Assembly (NCBI GenBank): GCA_031273185.1
Contig: JAISSG010000122.1
Location: 1 to 10,081 of the forward strand
Reading direction: 5' to 3'
Source of the DNA: Treponema sp.
Lineage (GTDB): Bacteria > Spirochaetota > Spirochaetia > Treponematales > Breznakiellaceae
Length of the DNA stretch: 10,081 nt
In this document: one piece after another, positions 1 to 4,759 of the stretch
Numbering within the stretch: the stretch's first letter is position 1
Layout of the letters: the number at the start of each line of letters is the position of its first letter
The notes under the pieces: model-generated
Database searches by the model: none
The model's input: the letters and a program-made list of their open reading frames with translations, nothing else
Told to the model about the DNA's origin: nothing
Position numbers and translations under genes: made by a program

Positions 1-423
1 GACAAAGGCGACCTTGACCGGGCCATCGCGGATTACGGCCAGGCGATCAGGGTTGACCCCAATTGTAAGGAGGCGTATTACCCTCGCGGCACTGCGTATA
101 ATGGCAAACGCGATCTTGACCGGGCCATCGCGGATTACGGCCAGGCGATCAGGGTTGACCCCAATTGGAAGGAGGCTTATTACAATCGCGGTTTTGCGTA
201 TCTCAATAAAGGCGAATATGACCGGGCCATCGCGGATTTCGGCCAGGCGATCAGGCTTGACCCCAATTATAAGGGGGCGTATTGCAATCGTGGCTGTGCG
301 TATTATGGCAAAAGCGACTTTGACCAGGCCATCGCGGATTTAGAAGCCGCACTACAGCTTGATCCTAATCAGCCCAAGGCGAAGCAGCTCTTGGAATTGG
401 CCCGGCAAGCACGGGGCTGGTAG
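1..423 (+). CDS. TPR-repeat protein, C-terminal part (5' end outside window)
   Basis: Frame 1 is open from the first base to the TAG at 421-423, giving 140 visible residues; the start lies upstream. The protein is a run of 34-residue tetratricopeptide repeats with the classic pattern (G..DRAIADYGQAIRVDPN, then K.AYYNRG.AY), ending with a shorter capping helix rich in Q, A and L. TPRs form helical hairpin stacks that bind other proteins, so a scaffolding role is likely; the partner is unknown. No membrane segment is visible in this part. The DNA of successive units is almost identical over about 52 bp (13-64 versus 115-166), so the array has recently expanded or been homogenised and could vary in copy number. 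Codon use and GC content resemble the GC-rich genes further right, not the AT-rich genes that follow. The frame is certain; the specific function is not. Confidence 0.9.
   Translation, partial: DKGDLDRAIADYGQAIRVDPNCKEAYYPRGTAYNGKRDLDRAIADYGQAIRVDPNWKEAYYNRGFAYLNKGEYDRAIADFGQAIRLDPNYKGAYCNRGCAYYGKSDFDQAIADLEAALQLDPNQPKAKQLLELARQARGW
13..320 (+). repeat. 102-bp tandem repeat encoding TPR units
   Basis: Three units of 102 bp (34 codons) lie in register. The first two share an essentially identical core of about 52 bp at 13-64 and 115-166. The third (about 217-268) differs at a few bases (TAC to TTC, GTT to CTT), and a fourth, more diverged unit starts near 319. The period is a multiple of three, so unit gain or loss would keep the reading frame and only lengthen or shorten the TPR stack. 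Confidence 0.85.
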
Positions 424-495
424 AACAGGGCAAGCCTGAGCAAAAGACAAAACGCTGGATTAAGCAAAGCCACCGGCAGGGCTACATAAAAGCAC

Positions 496-525
496 TTGGC
501 AGTCAGTCTTATAATAGTACATAAT
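496..525 (+). promoter_or_regulatory. sigma70-type promoter ahead of structured leader
   Basis: TTGGCA at 496-501 (five of six to the -35 consensus) and CATAAT at 520-525 (five of six to the -10 consensus) are separated by 18 bases. A TATAAT at 510-515 overlaps the spacer but is too close to this -35 box. Transcription would start near 532, just before the hairpin-rich stretch and the 29-codon ORF. The flanking sequence is AT-rich, as expected of a promoter. Confidence 0.55.
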
Positions 526-558
526 ATGTATATTTATTAGACTTAAAAATGGAGGTCG

Positions 559-701
559 ATGTCTGGTTTCTAAAATGTTGCCCTTGGGGACGCAGACATA
601 TTTAATGCACTCCGTTTGGGGCGGTTAATACTAGGGATGCGGGGGATTTGTTCCCCCGTATACGCAAAGATTTCAAGGAGAAATCTTCGATACCCCGCCC
701 C
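559..701 (+). other. Candidate structured RNA leader (hairpin plus three-way junction)
   Basis: Several exact complementary arms are nested here. ATGTCTG (559-565) pairs with CAGACAT (593-599). GGGGCGG (618-624) pairs with CCGCCCC (695-701) and encloses two perfect hairpins: CGGGGGA/TCCCCCG (640-646 with 652-658, loop of five) and AAGATTTC/GAAATCTT (667-674 with 680-687, loop AAGGA). The loop of the last hairpin carries a Shine-Dalgarno-like AAGGA. The whole lies downstream of the promoter at 496-525 and just before the direct repeat and the small ORF. It matches no riboswitch class that I can recognise. It could be a cis-regulatory leader, a small RNA, or part of a mobile element end. Confidence 0.4.
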
Positions 702-731
702 TTGGGCTAAACTTGACCCACAATTTTCTAC
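696..731 (+). repeat. 36-bp direct repeat, copy 1
   Basis: This stretch matches 2781-2816 at 34 of 36 positions: CGCCCC, then TT here (AA in the other copy), then 28 identical bases from 704 to 731. It includes TTGACC (713-718), which could serve as a -35 box, and it stands 29 bases before the ATG of the 29-codon ORF. The two copies lie close to the edges of the AT-rich accessory genes. A mobile-element boundary, a duplicated promoter module or a trace of recombination would all fit. Confidence 0.8.
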
Positions 732-760
732 GAATTTATTTAGGAAGAGGTGATTATAGC

Positions 761-850
761 ATGGATTATTTAATTTCAGAAAAAGCAATATTTATTGCGG
801 GCTGCAAAAATGCGGCTATTTACGACCTAAAGCAATCCACAGGCTGGTGA
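761..850 (+). CDS. Small ORF, 29 residues, possibly a remnant of a radical-SAM/SPASM maturase N-terminus
   Basis: An ATG at 761 is preceded by GAGGTGA (747-753), an almost ideal ribosome binding site seven bases upstream, and the frame ends at TGA 848-850. The 29-residue product contains EKAIFIAGCKNAAIYDL. From memory, that stretch resembles the N-terminal strand-turn-strand region of SPASM-type peptide maturases, where a pattern like C-I-x-V-K-G-x-x-R-S-x-I-Y-D-L recurs; this likeness is weak and unverified. If it is real, the gene has been cut short by the stop at 848 and what follows (seven codons, then TAA) does not continue it. It may instead be a genuine micropeptide or a leader ORF. 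The strong binding site is the main reason for listing it. Confidence 0.4.
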   Translation: MDYLISEKAIFIAGCKNAAIYDLKQSTGW

Positions 851-1077
851 ATGGAAAAACGAGATGAACGGTAACCAAAATATACCTAAAAATTGTGACT
901 TTTAATCGTAAGTGTAACGTTGATTTTAGATTAAAAATATGTCAGATTATGGACAGAACAGCTCGTTGGGCTGTTGTTATATGCCGACGGGCATGGTACG
1001 CATTGTTTTATGGATACAACAGGAAATTGTTTCCTAATAAATTATCGGCGGATACTTTACGCTAAGGAGAGAAGAAA
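851..1077 (+). other. AT-rich intergenic stretch with small hairpins
   Basis: No convincing gene is present. Three short perfect hairpins occur: AACAGC/GCTGTT (957-962 with 970-975), ATGCC/GGCAT (981-985 with 990-994) and AGGAAA/TTTCCT (1021-1026 with 1030-1035). The stretch ends in the Shine-Dalgarno AAGGAG (1064-1069) of the TM2 gene. A weak TTGATT at 920-925 has no clear -10 partner. Confidence 0.45.
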
Positions 1078-1301
1078 ATGGAGAAACGGATTAACAAACA
1101 TGTTTACACGTGGGTGGAACATTTCTATTCGGTTATTTGGGAGTAGACAGGTTCATGAGAGGTCAAATTGGCCTTGGTATTCTCAAGATTTTGGACATAA
1201 CAGGTATTTGGACGTTAATTGACTTCATTATTGCTCTTACCAAACTTGGCGGTTCTGAAAAAGATTTTGTATTTGTTAATGGTAAATGGGCGCAACAATA
1301 G
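1078..1301 (+). pseudogene. TM2-domain membrane protein, disrupted by a -1 frameshift
   Basis: The best start is the ATG at 1078, eight bases after AAGGAG (1064-1069). It reads MEKRINKHVYTWV and then hits a stop at 1144. From about 1116 the reading continues in another frame: GTFLFGYLGVDRFMRG, then QIGLGILKILDITGIW, then TLIDFIIALTKL, ending at TAG 1299-1301. Joined, these make a full TM2-domain protein of about 74 residues: a basic N-terminus, two membrane helices, the G-x-D-R-F-x-x-G turn and the W-x-L-I-D motif, and a C-terminal VFVNGKW tail. Adding one G in GTGGAAC (1114-1120) would restore the frame. No slippery heptamer is visible, so mutation or a sequence error is likelier than programmed frameshifting. 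Restart from the GTG at 1110 would give a shortened version but lacks a ribosome binding site. TM2 proteins are small membrane proteins of mostly unknown role. Confidence 0.75.
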
Positions 1302-1330
1302 TACTTTGTAAAGTCTAAACAATTGGCCCA

Positions 1331-1381
1331 TATATAGGGGGTAACTCCTATATAAAAATATGAATAGCAAGTTTTGCTATT
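1331..1381 (+). other. Two tandem hairpins between the TM2 and four-cysteine genes
   Basis: Hairpin one pairs 1331-1340 with 1345-1354 (10 pairs, one of them G-U) around the loop GTAA, a GNRA-type tetraloop. Hairpin two pairs AATAGCAA (1363-1370) with TTGCTATT (1374-1381) around GTT. Neither is followed by a T-run, so they do not look like intrinsic terminators. They stand just upstream of the strong ribosome binding site of the next gene and may affect mRNA stability or processing. Confidence 0.55.
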
Positions 1382-1407
1382 GCTAGATTCACCTTAGGAG
1401 GAAAACG

Positions 1408-1593
1408 ATGTCAGTATGCCCCTATTACGATGAGAAGTACAAACAATGTAACTTTTTTGGAACAACCCAGGAAGGGTATCAAAAGGAAAATTATTGCTTA
1501 TCCGGCAATAATTGGAAAAGTTGCGCAAACTATACAAACAGGAGTTACAACGAAAAAGTGGACAAGCGGCTGCGTCCAAATCCTGAGCTATAA
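1408..1593 (+). CDS. Small four-cysteine protein, 61 residues, unknown function
   Basis: The ATG at 1408 follows a strong TAGGAGG-type ribosome binding site (about 1395-1401). The product has cysteines at residues 4, 14, 30 and 39 (spacing C-x9-C-x15-C-x8-C) in a polar, aromatic-rich context: CPYYDEKYKQC, then ENYCLSGNNWKSCANY. The C-terminus is charged and ends in RLRPNPEL. There is no signal peptide or membrane segment. Four regularly spaced cysteines suggest a metal-binding or disulfide-stabilised minidomain; zinc is plausible but inferred. I have an impression of similar short proteins with YC..S..W..C.NY in treponemes, but I cannot name a family. It sits between the TM2 and TPR genes in the same direction with only 75 bases to the next gene, so co-transcription is likely. 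Confidence 0.75.
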   Translation: MSVCPYYDEKYKQCNFFGTTQEGYQKENYCLSGNNWKSCANYTNRSYNEKVDKRLRPNPEL

Positions 1594-1668
1594 CATGCGG
1601 TTTGTTCATCAAGACGGAGAGGCAGTTGGTTACTGCGTTTATCTACAAGTACTGGAGGAAACAAAAAT

Positions 1669-2763
1669 ATGAAGAATCATCTTAAGTATGATGACTTATG
1701 GGATCAGTTAAGGCGCGGGTATGAAGAAAGGGGTTGGGATGAAACAGACGCAATTAAATTTCTTGATAACCGCATTAACGAAACCTCTAATTTTCTTGAG
1801 GCATACCTTATCAGGGGCGAACTATATTTAGAAATGGAAAATTTTCAACAGGCCCTTGATGACTTAGAGAAAGTTATCAGAATTGACCCCAATATAGCCG
1901 AATCGTATTTTTCGCGTGGAATGATATACGCACGATTGGGTGGTAATGTTAACAAGGCTCTTGATGACTTTAGCAAAGCTATCGAACTCTATGATGCTGA
2001 GTCATGCGTCTGTCTAGAATATGCTGAAGCATACGTAAATCGCGGAAATATGTATTTAAAATTAAAAAATTATCAACAGGCAATAAATGACTGTACTAAA
2101 GCAATAGAAGAACTTTCGATGGATGATAGAGTAGAACCTTATTATAACCGCGGGCTTGCGTATATGAAGATTGGGGAAGTATCTAAAGCATTTGATGACT
2201 ATAATAAAGTCATTCAATTGGATCCTAAAAATGCAGAAGCATTTGGAAAACGCGGATTAATTAACTCGGGATTAGGGAATATACAAGAAGCCATCAACGA
2301 TTTTGAAGAATTTCTTCGGCTTGATCCCAATAATACAAATGCAAAACTTGTAAGAGATGAACTTGAAAAACTAAAAAAAGGTGATGCTTCATCATTCGAT
2401 GATAGTCAAGAAATTTTAATTCTTAAAAAAGAATTAAAATTTATACTTATCGGTTCCATTATTGGTGCTATCGCTGGTGGTATTATTGCAGTTTTGTTTG
2501 GTAGAGAAGGTCTAGGTTTAGAAGGCCTAGTATTTTTATGGCCTCTTATTGGATGTGGTGGAAGTATAAGTCTAGTTCCTTCATTTTTTAGAATGGGTCG
2601 AGATATAGGAGGTTCAATTGATAGTGGTAAAGGTGGTATTATAGGAGGTGTTTTAGGGTTTTTCTTATGGTATTTTCTGTCTGGAGTCGCTGGAATTATT
2701 TGGCCATTAATACGTATTTTAATAAATGTTTTTAAGATTAAAAAACTTAAACGTAATATTTAA
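1669..2763 (+). CDS. TPR protein with a glycine-rich membrane C-terminus
   Basis: The ATG at 1669 follows GGAGG (1654-1658). The 364-residue product has a soluble N-terminal part with about five TPR units (roughly residues 44-77, 78-111, 120-150, 157-190 and 191-224), each ending in I.LDPN-like turns, then a charged linker. The C-terminal third is hydrophobic and glycine-rich: membrane segments near 256-278 and 285-305, and one or two within 322-353, followed by a basic tail (KIKKLKRNI). No N-terminal signal peptide is seen, so the TPR part is probably cytoplasmic and tethered by the C-terminus. TPRs mediate protein binding; the partner is unknown. Its codons are A/T-rich, unlike the TPR gene at 1-423, so the two are not a recent local duplication. 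A shared job with the upstream TM2 and four-cysteine genes is plausible but only inferred from spacing. Confidence 0.9.
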   Translation: MKNHLKYDDLWDQLRRGYEERGWDETDAIKFLDNRINETSNFLEAYLIRGELYLEMENFQQALDDLEKVIRIDPNIAESYFSRGMIYARLGGNVNKALDDFSKAIELYDAESCVCLEYAEAYVNRGNMYLKLKNYQQAINDCTKAIEELSMDDRVEPYYNRGLAYMKIGEVSKAFDDYNKVIQLDPKNAEAFGKRGLINSGLGNIQEAINDFEEFLRLDPNNTNAKLVRDELEKLKKGDASSFDDSQEILILKKELKFILIGSIIGAIAGGIIAVLFGREGLGLEGLVFLWPLIGCGGSISLVPSFFRMGRDIGGSIDSGKGGIIGGVLGFFLWYFLSGVAGIIWPLIRILINVFKIKKLKRNI

Positions 2764-2780
2764 AAATTATAATGCCCCCT

Positions 2781-2816
2781 CGCCCCAAGGGCTAAACTTG
2801 ACCCACAATTTTCTAC
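2781..2816 (+). repeat. 36-bp direct repeat, copy 2
   Basis: This is the partner of 696-731, with 34 of 36 positions identical. It begins 18 bases after the stop codon of the TPR-membrane gene and ends 46 bases before the ATG at 2863. The same TTGACC lies at 2798-2803; a possible -10 (GATAGT, 2823-2828) is 19 bases further, which is long. The repeat also contains GCCC-CAA-GGGC (2783-2793), a tiny potential hairpin; copy 1 has CTT in the loop. Confidence 0.8.
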
Positions 2817-2862
2817 AAACATGATAGTATTTCCCTAAAAAGCAAAACTCTGGGAGGGGAAT

Positions 2863-3084
2863 ATGGCGGGAAACAAATTTTCGACAGGGAAGAGGAATTT
2901 GCCGGGTTGGATCGCAATTCGAGCCGCCTGCATGAGGCTCGTCAAGGACCGCTGCCTCAGGCAGCCGCCCTTGTCCGATGCCAACATGGTCGCCTTCGGC
3001 CTCAAGCCCTGCGATACCGTCCGCACCCCCACAGCCAGTTCACCCGCCGCCGCCGGGGATTCCGGCAAGACGGCGTACTTCTGA
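2863..3084 (+). CDS. Short hypothetical protein, 73 residues, possibly truncated
   Basis: The ATG at 2863 is preceded closely by GGGAGGGG (2852-2859). Third codon positions are strongly G/C, as in the GC-rich genes to the right, which favours this frame over the overlapping ones. The product contains LSDANMVAFGLKPCDTVRTP. From memory, this resembles a motif (about L-x-D-x-D-x-x-A-L-G-L-x-x-x-D-x-x-x-T-P) in the middle of hypothetical proteins common in Treponema and Bacteroidetes; those proteins are usually longer on both sides. If so, this is a shortened relative whose C-terminus was cut or replaced near the heptamer repeat that starts five bases after its stop. No signal peptide or catalytic motif is visible. 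Function unknown. Confidence 0.55.
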   Translation: MAGNKFSTGKRNLPGWIAIRAACMRLVKDRCLRQPPLSDANMVAFGLKPCDTVRTPTASSPAAAGDSGKTAYF

Positions 3085-3088
3085 CAAA

Positions 3089-3221
3089 AGAGCAAAGAGC
3101 AGGGAGCAAAAAGCAAATAGCAAATAGCAAATAGCAAATAGCAAAGCAATGTCCCTTCTTTTCTCTTTTTTCTTTTCTCTCTGCTCTCTGCTCTTTTCTC
3201 TCTGCTCTCTGCTCTTTGTTC
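3089..3221 (+). repeat. Heptanucleotide repeat block with opposed arms
   Basis: Arm one is eight purine-rich heptamers (3089-3144) of the form AxAGCAA, the last four identical (ATAGCAA). Arm two (3173-3221) is seven pyrimidine-rich heptamers with a 21-base higher order: TTTTCTC, TCTGCTC, TCTGCTC, repeated twice, then TTTGTTC. The arms are broadly reverse-complementary, so the transcript could fold into a long imperfect hairpin. The block starts just after a stop codon and ends about 37 bases before the promoter at 3259, a position that would suit transcription termination. The same heptamer family recurs at 8781-8934. Confidence 0.85.
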
Positions 3222-3258
3222 CGATAGCTGTATGTGAATTTGTTGGCTCTTGGGTAAT

Positions 3259-3287
3259 TTGACTGCCCGATTGAACTGCGGTATACT
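3259..3287 (+). promoter_or_regulatory. Near-consensus sigma70 promoter of the fumarase-beta gene
   Basis: TTGACT (3259-3264) and TATACT (3282-3287) each match five of six consensus bases with the ideal 17-base spacer. Transcription would begin near 3294, leaving a leader of about 57 bases before the ATG at 3351, which has AGGATA (3341-3346) as its ribosome binding site. Confidence 0.75.
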
Positions 3288-3350
3288 ACCCATGTGTCTA
3301 TTCGGAGTGCTGGCCGGGTATTGGGCCATTCCCCATAAACAGGATAACGT

Positions 3351-3971
3351 ATGAGCGATGGAATTAGGCATATCCATACCCCGATAAGCGCCAGCGACAT
3401 TGCCGGTTTGCACTGCGGCGACGTTTTCTGCCTCTCGGGGACGATTGCCACGGGCAGGGACGATGTCCACCGCCGCGTGGCGCACGAGGGGATGGCCTGC
3501 CCGTTCGATTTCCGGGGGCTCGCCGTTTTCCACGCCGGCCCCATCGTCAGGGAAGGCCCGTCCGCCCGGCGCGAGCTGGTCTCCATCGGGCCGACCTCGT
3601 CGATACGCATGGAGGAATGGGCGGCGGGCTTTATCGAGAAGACCGGGGTACGGATCATGATCGGCAAGGGCGGCATGGGCGGCAAGACAGCAGCCGCCTG
3701 CCGCGAGCACGGGGCCATCCACTGCGTGTACCCCGGCGGCTGCGCGGCGCTGGGGGCGGCGCAGGTGGAAAGCATCGACGGCGTGTATTGGCAGGAACTG
3801 GGTATGCCTGAATGCCTGTGGGTGCTGAAGGTCCGCGAATTCGGCCCGCTCATCGTCGGCATCGACGCGGCGGGCAACAACATGTTTGCCGACAACGCCG
3901 CCCGCTACGCCTCGCGCAAAGACGCCTGCATGAACCCGATAATTGAAGCCCTGCGACATAATTGTATATAA
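3351..3971 (+). CDS. Class I fumarate hydratase / L(+)-tartrate dehydratase, beta subunit
   Basis: The 206-residue product matches the C-terminal (beta) domain of iron-sulfur class I fumarases and tartrate dehydratases in length and motifs: GTIATGRDDVHRR (30-42), HAGP (61-64), GPTSS (80-84), GKGGMGGKT (105-113), YPGGCAAL (127-134) and WVLKVREFGP (157-166). In this family the alpha subunit carries the 4Fe-4S cluster, and alpha and beta together interconvert fumarate and malate (or dehydrate tartrate) in the cytoplasm. No alpha gene is adjacent: upstream is a repeat block and downstream an ABC permease. The partner must be encoded elsewhere, or this gene is an orphan. It has its own promoter (3259-3287). 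Its last codons contain the promoter elements of the next gene, and its TAA stop lies within that TATAAT. The exact substrate cannot be told from sequence. Confidence 0.9.
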   Translation: MSDGIRHIHTPISASDIAGLHCGDVFCLSGTIATGRDDVHRRVAHEGMACPFDFRGLAVFHAGPIVREGPSARRELVSIGPTSSIRMEEWAAGFIEKTGVRIMIGKGGMGGKTAAACREHGAIHCVYPGGCAALGAAQVESIDGVYWQELGMPECLWVLKVREFGPLIVGIDAAGNNMFADNAARYASRKDACMNPIIEALRHNCI

Positions 3972-3972
3972 T
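3943..3972 (+). promoter_or_regulatory. Promoter inside the fumarase-beta 3' end, driving a leaderless mlaE
   Basis: TTGAAG (3943-3948, four of six) and a perfect TATAAT (3967-3972) are 18 bases apart. Counting from the last T as -7, position +1 falls exactly on the A of the ATG at 3979. There is no Shine-Dalgarno between. The -10 box overlaps the TAA stop (3969-3971) of the upstream gene. Confidence 0.6.
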
Positions 3973-3978
3973 ACTGGC

Positions 3979-4749
3979 ATGGGGAATCTGTCCGCCGGGA
4001 TCCTTAATCTTTTTTACAAGCTGGGTTTTTTTGCCCGCACCTTGAAGGGCGTGGGTTCTTTTATCAAGAATCGGAACGTCTCCTCGAAGATACTGGTCAT
4101 GCAGATCCTCTTCACCTTTGTCCAGGCTATGGGCATCTCCACCCTCCTTGCCCTGGGGATTGGCGCGGCGGTCAACGCCATCGGCCTTCCGTTCCTGGAG
4201 AGGCTTTCCCAGCAGCAGCTTATCTATTCCCTGCTCATCATCATCATAACGAGGGAACTGGGGCCACTGCTGATCGCGTTCATCGTGATCGCCCGGTCGG
4301 CGACGGCCATTGCGACCGAGATTGCCGGCATGGTGATCAACCACGAGGTGGAGGCGTACATTTCCATCGGCGTTGACCCCATCGAGCACCTGGCCGTTCC
4401 CCGCTTCCTTGGCGTGACCATATCGCTGTTCCTGCTGAACCTGTACTTTTCCGTGTTTGGGCTGGTCGGTTCCTTTGTCGTTGCCCAGATATTCCATACC
4501 ATACCGGCGGATTATTATTTCGGCCACCTTTTGCAAAATTTAAGCGTGCAGGACCTGTTTATCTCGATGATAAAAAGCATTGCCTTTGGGATGATCATTT
4601 CCATTGGGGCAATAACCGAGGGGCTCAACGTGGAGCGGGCCAGCACCGAGGTTCCCGTTGCGGGGCTGCGGGCGGTGAGCAATGCCTTTGCCGGCTGCAT
4701 AGTGGTGGCCATCATCCTGACGGCTATGTATTACATAGTTATGGTGTGA
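3979..4749 (+). CDS. mlaE: MlaE-family lipid ABC transporter permease
   Basis: From the ATG at 3979 the product is 256 residues, the normal size for MlaE permeases. It has an amphipathic N-terminus, about five hydrophobic segments and the family core TRELGPLLIAFIVIARSATA followed by IATEIAGM and a SIGVDPIEHLAVPR loop. Where many MlaE proteins have EQIDAL, this one has HEVEAY. MlaE sits in the inner membrane, binds the MlaF ATPase on the cytoplasmic side and MlaD on the periplasmic side, and moves phospholipids between the inner and outer membranes. A TTG at 3943 in the same frame could extend the protein by 12 residues. I prefer 3979 because the extension overlaps the upstream gene and a TATAAT points to a transcript starting at the ATG. 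The next gene begins ten bases after the stop. Confidence 0.92.
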   Translation: MGNLSAGILNLFYKLGFFARTLKGVGSFIKNRNVSSKILVMQILFTFVQAMGISTLLALGIGAAVNAIGLPFLERLSQQQLIYSLLIIIITRELGPLLIAFIVIARSATAIATEIAGMVINHEVEAYISIGVDPIEHLAVPRFLGVTISLFLLNLYFSVFGLVGSFVVAQIFHTIPADYYFGHLLQNLSVQDLFISMIKSIAFGMIISIGAITEGLNVERASTEVPVAGLRAVSNAFAGCIVVAIILTAMYYIVMV

Positions 4750-4759
4750 CGGGGGGGCT

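Noticed and set aside
14..343. 109-residue ORF in frame 2 over the TPR repeat
   Set aside because: It is an out-of-frame translation of the 102-bp repeat; frame 1 shows clear TPR motifs and remains open to 423.
559..731. Integron attC recombination site
   Set aside because: The paired arms GTTTGGGGCGG and CCGCCCC...AAAC hint at it, but the consensus core boxes (GTTRRRY and RYYYAAC) are absent and the island holds several genes, not one per cassette.
1105..1125. Programmed -1 ribosomal frameshift in the TM2 gene
   Set aside because: No X XXY YYZ slippery heptamer is present at the join (ACGTGGGTGGAACA), and no strong downstream hairpin was seen.
974..1222. ORF containing DGHGTH, the histidine motif of subtilisin-like proteases
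   Set aside because: It has no ribosome binding site, starts with TTG, lacks any other protease motif and overlaps the TM2 gene in another frame; a chance match.
1430..1672. 80-residue ORF overlapping the four-cysteine gene
   Set aside because: It lacks a ribosome binding site and overlaps, in another frame, a gene with a strong site and conserved-looking cysteine spacing.
2835..3980. Long minus-strand open frames (381 and 297 codons) opposite the fumarase gene
   Set aside because: They are antisense shadows of a GC-rich gene, with low-complexity KEQRAES-type heptads produced by the heptamer repeat.
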